Shown: positions 35,590 to 43,540 of the stretch, one piece after another
Position numbering within the stretch: the stretch's first letter is position 1
Layout: every line of letters begins with the position of its first letter
Source: Aliishimia ponticola
GTDB lineage: Bacteria > Pseudomonadota > Alphaproteobacteria > Rhodobacterales > Rhodobacteraceae
Assembly: GCF_004803475.1 (NCBI RefSeq)
Contig: NZ_SRKY01000003.1
Span: 496,001-560,000, forward strand
Reading direction: 5' to 3'
Length of the DNA: 64,000 bases
Made by a program: the position numbers and the translations under genes
Notes under the pieces: generated by a model
Databases searched by the model: none
Told to the model about the DNA's origin: nothing
What the model saw: only the letters and a program-made list of their open reading frames with translations

Positions 35590-36167
35590 ACTGCGCCCTC
35601 TGCTGTGGTCATCCGTGTTTCTGCCATGTCGTTCCAGACGTCCTGTTTGGTGATTTTGCCATCGGTGATTTCGAAACGGTCGATGAAGCGGATACCTGCG
35701 AAAGCGCTGCCATCATGGTATTCGCCCTGAAGCGTGCCCCGGCAATAGACCACTGCCGCATCGCCTGCGCCCTGCATCGCGTCGAACCCCTCATAGGTCT
35801 TGGTCACGAATTTGTAGCGCGGCTTGGACCAGTCGATCAGCTCTTCCAGCGTGGTCATCGGGGCGGTCGCCGGGAACACCATGCGAAACCCTTCCCCCAG
35901 CATCCCACGCGCCTGATCGAGGTCCCGCGCTTCCATCGCTGCCAAAAATTTGCGCACAATCTCAGCCGGGTCCGGGCGCGCGGCCGCAGGCTGCCGCATA
36001 AGACCGCCCCTGTAGTAATCTTGTGCGGGCATGTCGTGGATCATCACGGTCACAAGCTCTGGCGCCGCCGGGACAACGAATCGCACCGCGCGCGTCACGG
36101 CATCCGCAAGCCGTTGTTTTTCATCCGGTTTATAGCCTTCCAGCACATGCAACTCGACAATGGGCAT
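35586..36167 (-). CDS. 4-oxalocrotonate-tautomerase / SnoaL-like fusion protein
   Basis: A 193-residue protein with two small folds joined. Residues 2-58 are a 4-oxalocrotonate tautomerase unit: Pro right after the initiator Met (catalytic Pro1), PIVELHVLEGYKPDEKQRLADAV, and the second strand ELVTVMIHDMPAQDYYRGG. Residues 67-185 are an NTF2/SnoaL-like domain (EIVRKFLAAMEARDLDQARGML to FIDRFEITDGKITKQDVWNDM). Tautomerases shift double bonds or cleave and hydrate unsaturated acids through Pro1; SnoaL folds isomerise or bind small ligands. It is the first gene of the left arm, with GGGAG 9 bases upstream and a palindromic operator 23 bases before the start. Fusion of the two units is unusual. 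Confidence 0.82.
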   Translation of the reverse strand: MPIVELHVLEGYKPDEKQRLADAVTRAVRFVVPAAPELVTVMIHDMPAQDYYRGGLMRQPAAARPDPAEIVRKFLAAMEARDLDQARGMLGEGFRMVFPATAPMTTLEELIDWSKPRYKFVTKTYEGFDAMQGAGDAAVVYCRGTLQGEYHDGSAFAGIRFIDRFEITDGKITKQDVWNDMAETRMTTAEGAV

Positions 36168-36189
36168 CCTGCGCTCTCCCTGCTGATTG

Positions 36190-36217
36190 GTATTATCTGT
36201 AATACAACTTTTGTATT
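36190..36217. promoter_or_regulatory. overlapping palindromes, probable GntR operator
   Basis: GTATTA-TCTG-TAATAC (36190-36205) shares its right arm with AATACAA-CTT-TTGTATT (36201-36217). Three related half-sites thus alternate in orientation in the divergent region between the tautomerase gene and gntR. Both palindromes are perfect, which strongly suggests protein binding, most simply by the adjacent GntR/UTRA regulator. Confidence 0.7.
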
Positions 36218-36258
36218 TTTGAAGGTCATTTTTTGCGAAGTTACGAAATACTAAGGCT

Positions 36259-36273
36259 TGCTTTTGAAAAGCA
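36259..36273. promoter_or_regulatory. second palindrome upstream of gntR
   Basis: TGCTTTT-G-AAAAGCA is a perfect 7-bp inverted repeat around one base, 39 bases before the GTG start of the GntR gene. Its sequence differs from the 36190-36217 operator, so it may bind another regulator or be part of the gntR promoter. Confidence 0.45.
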
Positions 36274-36312
36274 CATATTTACGGTTGGCCGAAATCAACG
36301 GGAGAATCACAG

Positions 36313-37113
36313 GTGCGGGCTGACGCTGTCACGAACTTGCCGGAAGGCGCCAAGGCGCAGCGCGTTTACCTGTCTTTGCGCGATCAGATTTCTGACGGGC
36401 GCCTGCGCGATGGCGAGGTCTTGCCGGGTGAGCAGAAGCTGGCGCAAACCTTTGGCGTTTCCCGCGTGACAGTGCGACGGGCGCTGGACGCGCTGTCGCA
36501 GGGCGGTCTGGTTGAACGGCGCGCGGGCAGCGGCACGCGTGTATGCGGTGTGAAGCAAAGCGGTCGCCGCGCGGCGATGGATTTCAACACGCTGATGCCG
36601 CAACTGGTGGAAATGGGCCAGAAGACGACGGCGCGGCTGCTATCCTTCGCCTATGACACCACCCCGGATTTCGTGGCCGATGCGATGGGCGTCAACACGG
36701 GCGAGACGATGCAGATCGCGACCCGCGTCCGGCTCGTGGATGATGTGCCGTTCTCGCACCTGACGACTTATGTCCCGGCGGAGATCGCGCGCAACTACTC
36801 CGAAAACGATCTGGCGACGACGCCCCTGTTCAAGCTGCTTGAACGCAGCGGCGTGCGGATCAGCCAAGCGCATCAAACGGTCAGCGCGACTTTGGCCGGC
36901 CCGGATGTGGCAGATGCGCTGGATGTTGCGGTCGGCTCTGCCCTGTTGTCGCTGCGCCGGGTGGTGCGCGACATCGACGGGAACGCGGTCGAATACCTTT
37001 CGGCGCTCTATCGCCCCGACATGTTCCGCCTTGAGATGCCCTTGGCACGGGTCGGCAGCGGCAACACCCGACACTGGGAACCAGCGATCGGAGAGTTGGG
37101 GGAAACATCATGA
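36313..37113 (+). CDS. GntR-family regulator, HutC/UTRA type
   Basis: A 266-residue regulator with a GTG start preceded by GGGAGA. Residues 12-80 are the winged helix: QRVYLSLRDQISDGRLRDG, then LAQTFGVSRVTVRRALDAL with the recognition helix, and VERRAGSGTRV as the wing. Residues 95-245 are a UTRA ligand-binding domain (FSHLTTYVPAEIARNY, SALYRPDMFRLEM). Its gene overlaps the LeuC-like gene by ATGA, and it faces the tautomerase-led operon across 145 bases that contain clear palindromes. It probably represses both arms until a pathway intermediate, perhaps an organic acid, binds the UTRA domain. Confidence 0.9.
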   Translation: MRADAVTNLPEGAKAQRVYLSLRDQISDGRLRDGEVLPGEQKLAQTFGVSRVTVRRALDALSQGGLVERRAGSGTRVCGVKQSGRRAAMDFNTLMPQLVEMGQKTTARLLSFAYDTTPDFVADAMGVNTGETMQIATRVRLVDDVPFSHLTTYVPAEIARNYSENDLATTPLFKLLERSGVRISQAHQTVSATLAGPDVADALDVAVGSALLSLRRVVRDIDGNAVEYLSALYRPDMFRLEMPLARVGSGNTRHWEPAIGELGETS

Positions 37114-38519
37114 CAGCCGCGCCCCGGACCCTGCTGGACAAGCTCTGGGCGGCGCATGAAATCCTGCGGCGCGAGGACGGGGTGTCGCTACTATGGGTGG
37201 ATCGGCATCTGGTCCACGAAGGCTCGCACCACGCATTTGCCAAGCTCGCCGCGCGCGGATTGCCCGTGGCAGAGCCGGACCTGACCTTTGCTGTGGTCGA
37301 CCATTACGCACCGACACGGGCGCGCGCACAGACCGCGGACCCGCAGGTGCGGCGCATGATCGAAACGCTGCGCCGCAACGCGCAGGACCATGGGCTACGC
37401 CTGTTTGACCTGATGGACCCCGGCCAAGGCATCGTGCATGTGATCGCCCCCGAACAAGGGCTGACATTGCCCGGCCTGCTGATCAATTGCGGTGACAGCC
37501 ATACCTCGACACATGGGGCCTTCGGGGCGCTGGGTTTCGGCATCGGCGCGACGGAAGTGGCGCATGTTCTGGCCACGCAGACCGTCTGGCAGCGCAAACC
37601 CAAGGCGATGCGGATCACGGTCGAGGGCACGCTTGGCCCCAGCGTGACGGCCAAGGATATGGCGCTGCATTGGATTTCACAGCTTGGCACCGGTGGCGCG
37701 CAGGGCCACGCGGTCGAATATGCGGGCAGCGCCGTGCGCGGCCTGTCGATGGAAGGACGCATGACGCTGTGCAATCTGTCGATCGAAGGCGGCGCGCGGT
37801 TTGGCATGGTCGCCCCGGATGGGGTCACCTTCGACTATCTGGCGGGCCGTGCCCATGCCCCAAGCGGCGATGCTTGGGACCGCGCTTGCGAAGATTGGGC
37901 GAAACTCGCCAGTGATCCGCAAGCCAGCTTCGACAACGAAGTGGTTATCGACGCCGCTCAGATCGCACCTACTGTAACATGGGGCACCAGCCCAGATCAG
38001 GCGTTGCCTGTCTCCGCGCAGATCCCCGATCCGGGCCGCATCGACCCGGCCAAGGCAGATGCGGCGCGCGCCGCGCTCGACTACATGGGATTGAAGCCGG
38101 GGCAAGCGCTGCAAGGCACGCCCATCGATCAGGTCTTCATCGGCTCTTGCACCAATGGCCGGATCGAAGATTTGCGGGCTGCGGCGGCGGTTCTGGCCGG
38201 ACGAAAGGCGCAGGTTCCGGGCATGGTTTCGCCCGGATCGGCGCAGGTCAAGTCACAGGCCGAGGCCGAAGGGCTGGACCGCATCTTTACCGAAGCGGGC
38301 CTGGACTGGGTCGAATCCGGCTGTTCGATGTGCGTTGGCATGAACGGCGATCTGGTCGCGCGGGACAAGCGCTGCGCCTCCTCCACCAACCGGAATTTCC
38401 GGGGCCGTCAGGGGCCGGGCGCGCGCACGCATTTGATGTCGCCCGCGATGGTCGCGGCAGCAGCGGTCACGGGCACGATCACCGATGTGCGCCCCTTGCT
38501 CAGCGGACGGCACCCTTGA
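37110..38519 (+). CDS. aconitase-family hydro-lyase, large subunit (LeuC-like)
   Basis: This 469-residue protein follows the E. coli LeuC plan closely. It contains NCGDSHTSTHGAFGALGFGIGATEVAHVLATQT, and the three 4Fe-4S ligands Cys347 (IGSCTNGR), Cys405 and Cys408 (GCSMCVGMNGD). The substrate loop NRNFRGRQGPGARTHLMSPAM is also intact. LeuC-type enzymes reversibly hydrate substituted maleates and isomerise 2- and 3-hydroxy acids. Here it is coupled to a GntR regulator by ATGA and to catabolic genes, with no leuA or leuB nearby. It is therefore probably not the leucine-pathway enzyme but a catabolic maleate/citraconate/alkylmaleate hydratase. Assay would be needed to separate these. Confidence 0.88.
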   Translation: MTAAPRTLLDKLWAAHEILRREDGVSLLWVDRHLVHEGSHHAFAKLAARGLPVAEPDLTFAVVDHYAPTRARAQTADPQVRRMIETLRRNAQDHGLRLFDLMDPGQGIVHVIAPEQGLTLPGLLINCGDSHTSTHGAFGALGFGIGATEVAHVLATQTVWQRKPKAMRITVEGTLGPSVTAKDMALHWISQLGTGGAQGHAVEYAGSAVRGLSMEGRMTLCNLSIEGGARFGMVAPDGVTFDYLAGRAHAPSGDAWDRACEDWAKLASDPQASFDNEVVIDAAQIAPTVTWGTSPDQALPVSAQIPDPGRIDPAKADAARAALDYMGLKPGQALQGTPIDQVFIGSCTNGRIEDLRAAAAVLAGRKAQVPGMVSPGSAQVKSQAEAEGLDRIFTEAGLDWVESGCSMCVGMNGDLVARDKRCASSTNRNFRGRQGPGARTHLMSPAMVAAAAVTGTITDVRPLLSGRHP

Positions 38520-39130
38520 TGGCGGGCTGGACGGTTCATACCGGCACGGCGGTCGCGCTGCCCTTGGCCAATGTGGACACGGATCAGTTGATCCCTGCCC
38601 GGTTCATGTCAGCGCCCCGGTCCGAAGGCTATGGCAGCTTCCTGCTGCATGACACGCGCCGCGACGAAGATGGCGCATTGCGGCCCGACTTCCCGCTCAA
38701 CCGCCACCCAGAGGCCAACATCATGATCACGCGCGAAAATTTCGGCAGTGGATCATCGCGTGAGGCCGCGGTTTATGCCTTGATCGATGCCGGGTTCCGC
38801 GCCGTGATCGCGCCCGCCTTCGGCGATATTTTCGCGTCCAATGCCGTGAATAACGGGTTGCTGCCTGCCCGATTGACGCCGGAAGCCTGCGCACAGATCG
38901 AACAGATGCTGGGCGACGGCACGGCGCAGGCCCGGATCGACCTTGACCAAAGCACGTTGACCATCGGCGCGCAGGATTTCGCCTTCGATCTGGATGCAAG
39001 CTGGCGCATCAAGCTGATCAACGGCTGGGACGATATCGACCTGACGCGCCAACACGCCGCACAGATCGCGCAATTTCGGAACAACCGCAGTCAAGCTGCC
39101 CCTTGGGCCTGGCCCGGGGAGGTGGATTGA
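38519..39130 (+). CDS. aconitase-family hydro-lyase, small subunit (LeuD-like)
   Basis: A 203-residue swivelling domain matching E. coli LeuD length. NVDTDQLIPARFM carries the substrate-selecting loop region, ENFGSGSSREAAVYALIDAGFRAVIAP the Ser/Arg active-site segment, and FGDIFASNAVNNGLLPA the end of the fold. The ATG overlaps the last base of the large-subunit stop (TGATG), so the subunits are made together. With the large subunit it forms the hydratase placed before the isocitrate-lyase-family enzyme in the inferred route. A 6-bp hairpin (39136-39150) follows the stop. Confidence 0.88.
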   Translation: MAGWTVHTGTAVALPLANVDTDQLIPARFMSAPRSEGYGSFLLHDTRRDEDGALRPDFPLNRHPEANIMITRENFGSGSSREAAVYALIDAGFRAVIAPAFGDIFASNAVNNGLLPARLTPEACAQIEQMLGDGTAQARIDLDQSTLTIGAQDFAFDLDASWRIKLINGWDDIDLTRQHAAQIAQFRNNRSQAAPWAWPGEVD

Positions 39131-39227
39131 ACCTTGCTGCCCAAGGCAGCGCAATCAGCCCGGAAGAGGGCAAAACCAAAACGGGGCGATCACCTGAAAC
39201 AGCCCCTCATCACGGAGGATGAAACCT

Positions 39228-40241
39228 ATGAAGATGACTAAGCTGGGACACCTGATCGCGGGGGCGACGCTGATCGGCAGCGCCGCGACGGCCGAAGAAA
39301 CGATTTCGGCAGTACACGCCTTTCCCGAAACGCTGATTTACACGCAAAGCTTCCTGAGCTTCGTGGACAAGGTGAACGAGGCCGGCAAGGGCGTGGTTCA
39401 GATCGATGTGCGCGGCGGGCCGGAAGCCATCGGCATGTTCCAACAGCCCGATGCGGTGCGCGACGGGATCGTGGACATGGTCTATACCCCCGGATCGTTC
39501 TATGGCGGCGCGCTTCCTGAAAAGGACGCGATGGTGGCCTCGAACCTCACGGCGGTCGAAACGCGCGAGAATGGCGGCATCGCCCTAATCGATGAAATCC
39601 ATCAGGAAAAGATGGGCCTGAAATACCTGGGCTGGTTCGATAGCGGTGTGTGCTACAACCTGTGGACCCGCGAAGAGCCCACATTTGACGCTGATGGCAA
39701 TCTGGAAGTCGAAGGGCTGAAGCTGCGCGGCAACAACGTCTACAACGCATTCTTCACCAACTATCTGGGCGCGCAGGTGATCGACCTGCCCACGGGCGAG
39801 GTCTATTCCGCCCTGCAACGCGGCGTGGTGGATGCGACGGGCTGGACGCAGATCGGCCTGATCGACCTGAAGTGGAACGAGTTCCTCAACTACCGGATCG
39901 AGCCGTGCTTCTTCTCCACCGATCTGGGCGTGATCGTGAATCTCGAAAAGTGGGACTCGCTGTCGGATGAGGCCAAGAAAATCGTGCAGGATGTCGCCAT
40001 CCAGCATGAGAAAGACAGCGTAGACGCCCTGCGCACCAAGCGGGACGAGGATTTCGCGGCGCTGGAAGAGGCCGGGATGAAGGTTGTCAGCCTCGAAGGT
40101 GAGGCAAAGGCCAACTACCTTGCCGCTGCCCGCGAAAAGACGTGGGAGCGGATGAAAGAGGTCATGTCCGGTCAACCCGGCGGCACCGACAATTACGACC
40201 GCCTGATCGAACTGTTCTACGATCTCGACGCGGCAAACTAA
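39228..40241 (+). CDS. TRAP transporter substrate-binding protein DctP, system 1
   Basis: A 337-residue periplasmic binding protein. The ATG at 39228 is chosen because CGGAGG lies 9 bases before it; the ATG at 39219 abuts that site. Residues 1-20 are a Sec signal. The mature part begins AEETISAVHAFPETLIYTQSFLSFVDKVNEAG and includes the DctP helix-strand pattern around DLPTGEVYSALQRGVVDATGWTQIG. The ligand Arg region of classic C4-dicarboxylate DctP is not obvious, so the substrate may differ. The position directly after the LeuD-like gene, under the same GntR, makes it the uptake system for the pathway substrate. Confidence 0.88.
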   Translation: MKMTKLGHLIAGATLIGSAATAEETISAVHAFPETLIYTQSFLSFVDKVNEAGKGVVQIDVRGGPEAIGMFQQPDAVRDGIVDMVYTPGSFYGGALPEKDAMVASNLTAVETRENGGIALIDEIHQEKMGLKYLGWFDSGVCYNLWTREEPTFDADGNLEVEGLKLRGNNVYNAFFTNYLGAQVIDLPTGEVYSALQRGVVDATGWTQIGLIDLKWNEFLNYRIEPCFFSTDLGVIVNLEKWDSLSDEAKKIVQDVAIQHEKDSVDALRTKRDEDFAALEEAGMKVVSLEGEAKANYLAAAREKTWERMKEVMSGQPGGTDNYDRLIELFYDLDAAN

Positions 40242-40251
40242 GCCACGCGCG

Positions 40252-40279
40252 GCCCGCCCCCTGCATGTGGGGCGGGCCA
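40252..40279 (+). terminator. intercistronic hairpin between dctP and dctQ, system 1
   Basis: A perfect 10-bp stem, GGCCCGCCCC/GGGGCGGGCC, with an 8-base loop lies 10 bases after the dctP stop. There is no T-tract. It probably stabilises the binding-protein mRNA or attenuates the membrane genes so that more DctP than DctQM is made. Confidence 0.65.
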
Positions 40280-40310
40280 TACCGACACCCCCCGACCGCG
40301 GAGGCCGCGC

Positions 40311-40811
40311 ATGCTGGCCAAGTTTTACAAGTTCATGCTGAACGGCATGGCAATCCTGTCCGGCCTGATGCTGGTCTGGCTGCTGATTTCGGTCACGACC
40401 TCTGTCGTGATGCGCAATCTGGGCCTGCAACCTTTTGCATGGCTCTTCACCTCTGCCGAATACGGCCTGTTGTATATGACCATGCTGGGCGCCCCGTGGC
40501 TGGTGCGTGAAAAGGGGCATGTCCATATCGAGCTGATCACCGCTGCCCTGCCCGAGACACCGCGCCGCCTGCTCAGCCGGGCTGTGGCGGTTGCCTGCGT
40601 GTTGGTGTGCGCCGTGCTGGCGTGGAAAGGGGCAGAACTGGTTCTGACCAATATCGAACGCGGCGATTTCGACACCCGCGCCTATTATTTCCCGCGCTGG
40701 CTGTTGACGATCACCTTCCCGCTCAGCTTCGGCTTCATGGCGGTGGAATTCTCGCGCTTTGCCTTCGGGACAGAGCTGATGCATAGCGGCGAAGCAGGGA
40801 TACACGAATAA
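40311..40811 (+). CDS. TRAP transporter small permease DctQ, system 1
   Basis: A 166-residue protein with four membrane helices (about residues 13-35, 48-66, 86-108, 128-150) and the DctQ pattern EYGLLYMTMLGAPWLVREKGHVHIELI between helices 2 and 3. It bridges the large permease and helps gate uptake driven by sodium. Its stop overlaps the dctM start as TAATG. It follows the dctP gene after a hairpin. Confidence 0.9.
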   Translation: MLAKFYKFMLNGMAILSGLMLVWLLISVTTSVVMRNLGLQPFAWLFTSAEYGLLYMTMLGAPWLVREKGHVHIELITAALPETPRRLLSRAVAVACVLVCAVLAWKGAELVLTNIERGDFDTRAYYFPRWLLTITFPLSFGFMAVEFSRFAFGTELMHSGEAGIHE

Positions 40812-42118
40812 TGGAATGGTTCGAAGCACTTGGCCTGCTGGTCGGTACGATCATGGTCCTGATGGCCGTGGGGATGCCGGTGGCGCTGGCGTTCCTTGCG
40901 GCCAATATCATCGGCGCCTGGGTCTTCATGGGCGGCGAGCGCGGCGTGACGCAACTGCTGAACAACGGGCTGGGGTCGCTGACGAAATACGCGCTGATGC
41001 CGATCCCGCTTTTCCTGCTGATGGGCGAGATTTTCTTTCACACCGGGCTGGGCGGGCGCATGTTCAGCGCCATCGACAAACTGCTGGGGCGGCTGCCGGG
41101 GCGGCTCAGCTATGTCACCGTTCTGGGCGGCACCGCCTTTTCGACGTTGTCGGGGTCTTCCATGGGCTCCACCGCGCTGCTGGGGTCCCTGATGGTGCCC
41201 GAGATGAGCCGCCGCGGCTACAAATCCCATATGAGCATCGGCCCGATCCTTGGCACTGGCGGGCTGGCGATCATCATCCCGCCCTCGGCGCTGGCGGTGC
41301 TGCTGGCAACATTGGCGCAGATCGATGTGGCCGCTCTGCTGATCGCGGGGGTGATCCCCGGTTTGATCCTCGCGGGGCTTTATATCGGGACGATCTGGCT
41401 TCAGACCCGGATCGACCCGTCTGCCGCCCCGGCCTATGACGTGGAGCCGCTGTCTTTCGGGCGCAAGCTGGCGCTGCTGCTGACAGAGGTGATCCCGATG
41501 GTCAGCGTGATGGCGATCATTATCGTTCTGATGATCCAAGGCTTTGTGACCCCATCGGAAGCCGCCGCCTTCGGCGCGCTGGGGGTGCTGATCCTTGCGG
41601 CGCTGTTTCGGTGCCTCACATGGGAGGCGATGAAGAAATCGGTGATCGGCGCGATGCGCGTGACCTTGATGGCCTATCTTATCGTGTTCGGATCGGCGAC
41701 GTTCAGCCAGCTTCTGGCCTTTTCGGGGGCCTCGCGCGGGTTGGTGAACTGGGCGACCAGTTTTGACCTTGCCCCGCTGGCGATGCTGCTGGTGATGTTC
41801 GCCGTCTTGCTGCTGCTGGGCATGTTTATGGAACAGATTTCAATCATGCTGCTCACGGTGCCGATCTTCTTCCCGCTGGCGCAAAGCCTTGGGTTCGATC
41901 CGATCTGGTTCGCGCTGATCATGCTGCTGTCGCTTGAGATCAGTTTCACCACGCCACCATTCGGGCTGTTGCTTTTCGTGATGAAGGGCGTGGCCCCGGC
42001 GGGCACCACCATGCGCGAGATTTACACCTCGGCCTTTCCGTTCATCTTCTGCTCTCTCTTCATCGTGGCGCTGCTGATCGCGTTTCCGTCCCTGGCCCTG
42101 TGGCTGCCATCGCTTTGA
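40811..42118 (+). CDS. TRAP transporter large permease DctM, system 1
   Basis: A 435-residue protein with about 12 membrane helices and the typical DctM features: VGMPVALAFLAANI near the start, PLFLLMGEIFFHTGLGGRMFSAIDKLLGRLPG, and the STLSGSSMGSTALLGSLMVPEM hairpin. The second repeat includes GMFMEQISIMLLTVPIFFPLAQSLGFD and the FTTPPFGLLLFVMKG segment. It carries out Na+-coupled transport of the solute delivered by DctP. It is the last gene of the right arm; a bidirectional terminator follows. Confidence 0.92.
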   Translation: MEWFEALGLLVGTIMVLMAVGMPVALAFLAANIIGAWVFMGGERGVTQLLNNGLGSLTKYALMPIPLFLLMGEIFFHTGLGGRMFSAIDKLLGRLPGRLSYVTVLGGTAFSTLSGSSMGSTALLGSLMVPEMSRRGYKSHMSIGPILGTGGLAIIIPPSALAVLLATLAQIDVAALLIAGVIPGLILAGLYIGTIWLQTRIDPSAAPAYDVEPLSFGRKLALLLTEVIPMVSVMAIIIVLMIQGFVTPSEAAAFGALGVLILAALFRCLTWEAMKKSVIGAMRVTLMAYLIVFGSATFSQLLAFSGASRGLVNWATSFDLAPLAMLLVMFAVLLLLGMFMEQISIMLLTVPIFFPLAQSLGFDPIWFALIMLLSLEISFTTPPFGLLLFVMKGVAPAGTTMREIYTSAFPFIFCSLFIVALLIAFPSLALWLPSL

Positions 42119-42142
42119 CGGCCCCAGCGGAAAGGTAAAAAG

Positions 42143-42174
42143 CGGGCCGCGCCGGTCATATCTGGCGCGGCCCG
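42143..42174. terminator. bidirectional terminator between convergent TRAP operons
   Basis: CGGGCCGCGCC/GGCGCGGCCCG is an 11-bp perfect stem with a 10-base loop. Read on the minus strand it is followed by CTTTTTACC, a classical T-tract, so it ends the minus-strand TRAP operon efficiently. It also serves the plus-strand operon. Confidence 0.85.
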
Positions 42175-42181
42175 TATGTTG

Positions 42182-43537
42182 TCAGCCATAGACCAGACGT
42201 GGCAGCCACGTGATGATCTGTGGGAAGAACATGCACAGCACCAGCCCGACCACTTGCAGGAACAAGAACGGCAGGGCGGATTTGAAAATGTCGCTCATCG
42301 GGATTTCCGGCGGGGCCACGCCGCGCAGATAGAACAGCGCGTAGCCGAAGGGCGGCGACAGGAACGACATCTGCATGTTCACAAGGTACAGCACCCCGAA
42401 CCACAGGACGAGATCCTCGGTGCTGTCCAATCCGAACGCCTGCGCGCCCAGCGCCTTGATGATGGGCACGAAGATCGGCACGCAAAGCAGCAGGATACCG
42501 ACCCAGTCGAGGAACATGCCAAGGATCACCAGCAGCACCTGCATCAGGATCAGGATACCCCACGGCCCCAGCCCCGTCGCGGCGAGCGATTCCTGCACGA
42601 ATTGCTGACCGCCTTCCAGCACGTAGAGCCCGACAAAGATCGTCGCACCGAACATGATCCAGATCACCATGGCCGACGCTTTGAGCGTGGTTGTGCAGGC
42701 CTCGCGCACCGTGGGCCAATCCAGCTTGCGGTGGATGGCCGCAACGATGAAGGCCCCGAACGTGCCGATGCCCGCCGCCTCTACCGGGGTCGCCACGCCA
42801 GAGAAGATGATCCCCAGCACGACGACGACCAGCACGATCGGCGCCGCCATCTTGCCGACAAGCCGCAGCTTTTCGGCGTTGGACACGCGTTCTTCCATCG
42901 GGATCGCCGGACCCAACACCGGATTGATATAACTGCGCGTGACCACATAGGCGATATACATGCCTGACAGCAGCAGGCCGGGAATGACCGCACCGATGAA
43001 CAGCTCGCCCACCGATTGTTCGGCCACCACCGCATAGATGATCGCAAGGATCGACGGCGGGATCAGAATGCCAAGCGTGCCGCCCGCCATGATCGACCCC
43101 ATCGCGATCTTCGGGTCGTAGTTCCGCTTGAGCATCGCGGGCAGCGCGATGATGCCCATGGTCACAACCGCCGCGCCGATCACCCCCACCATCGCCGCAA
43201 GGATGGTAGAGGCGATGATCGTCGCCGCCGCAAGCCCCCCCTTCAGCCCGCCCATGACCTTGTAGATCACGTCGAACATGTCGTTGATGATCCCCGCCCT
43301 TTCGAGCATCGCCGCCATGAAGATGAAAAGCGGGATCGCCGAAAGCTGATAATTGGTCATCAGCGGGAAAATCCGGCTGGGCACGATGTTGAGCGCGCGC
43401 GCGTCGCCAAGGACGAACAGGAACACACAGGCCAGACCGCCCGTCACGAAGGCCAGCGGCAGCCCCGCCATCAGCAGGGTCAGCAAGCTGCCAAACATGA
43501 TCAGCGTGAGCCACGCGATATCGATTTCAATTCCCAT
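42182..43537 (-). CDS. TRAP transporter large permease DctM, system 2
   Basis: A 451-residue DctM protein with about 12 helices. Motifs include AGLPLAFVTGGLACVFLFVLGD, the IPLFIFMAAMLERAGIINDMFDVIYKVMGG family segment, and GGTLGILIPPSILAIIYAVVAEQSVGELFIGAVIPGLL. The C-terminal part has LSPPFGYALFYLRGVAPPEI. This larger subtype (about 450 residues rather than 425) accompanies TakP-like binding proteins. The gene lies 3 bases after the DctQ-fusion stop and ends at the bidirectional terminator. Confidence 0.92.
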   Translation of the reverse strand: MGIEIDIAWLTLIMFGSLLTLLMAGLPLAFVTGGLACVFLFVLGDARALNIVPSRIFPLMTNYQLSAIPLFIFMAAMLERAGIINDMFDVIYKVMGGLKGGLAAATIIASTILAAMVGVIGAAVVTMGIIALPAMLKRNYDPKIAMGSIMAGGTLGILIPPSILAIIYAVVAEQSVGELFIGAVIPGLLLSGMYIAYVVTRSYINPVLGPAIPMEERVSNAEKLRLVGKMAAPIVLVVVVLGIIFSGVATPVEAAGIGTFGAFIVAAIHRKLDWPTVREACTTTLKASAMVIWIMFGATIFVGLYVLEGGQQFVQESLAATGLGPWGILILMQVLLVILGMFLDWVGILLLCVPIFVPIIKALGAQAFGLDSTEDLVLWFGVLYLVNMQMSFLSPPFGYALFYLRGVAPPEIPMSDIFKSALPFLFLQVVGLVLCMFFPQIITWLPRLVYG

Positions 43538-43540
43538 GGC

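Noticed and set aside
42156-43514. A second long minus-strand frame across TRAP system 2 DctM
   Set aside because: It is the DctM gene read in a shifted frame; only the 42182-43537 frame gives membrane helices and DctM motifs.
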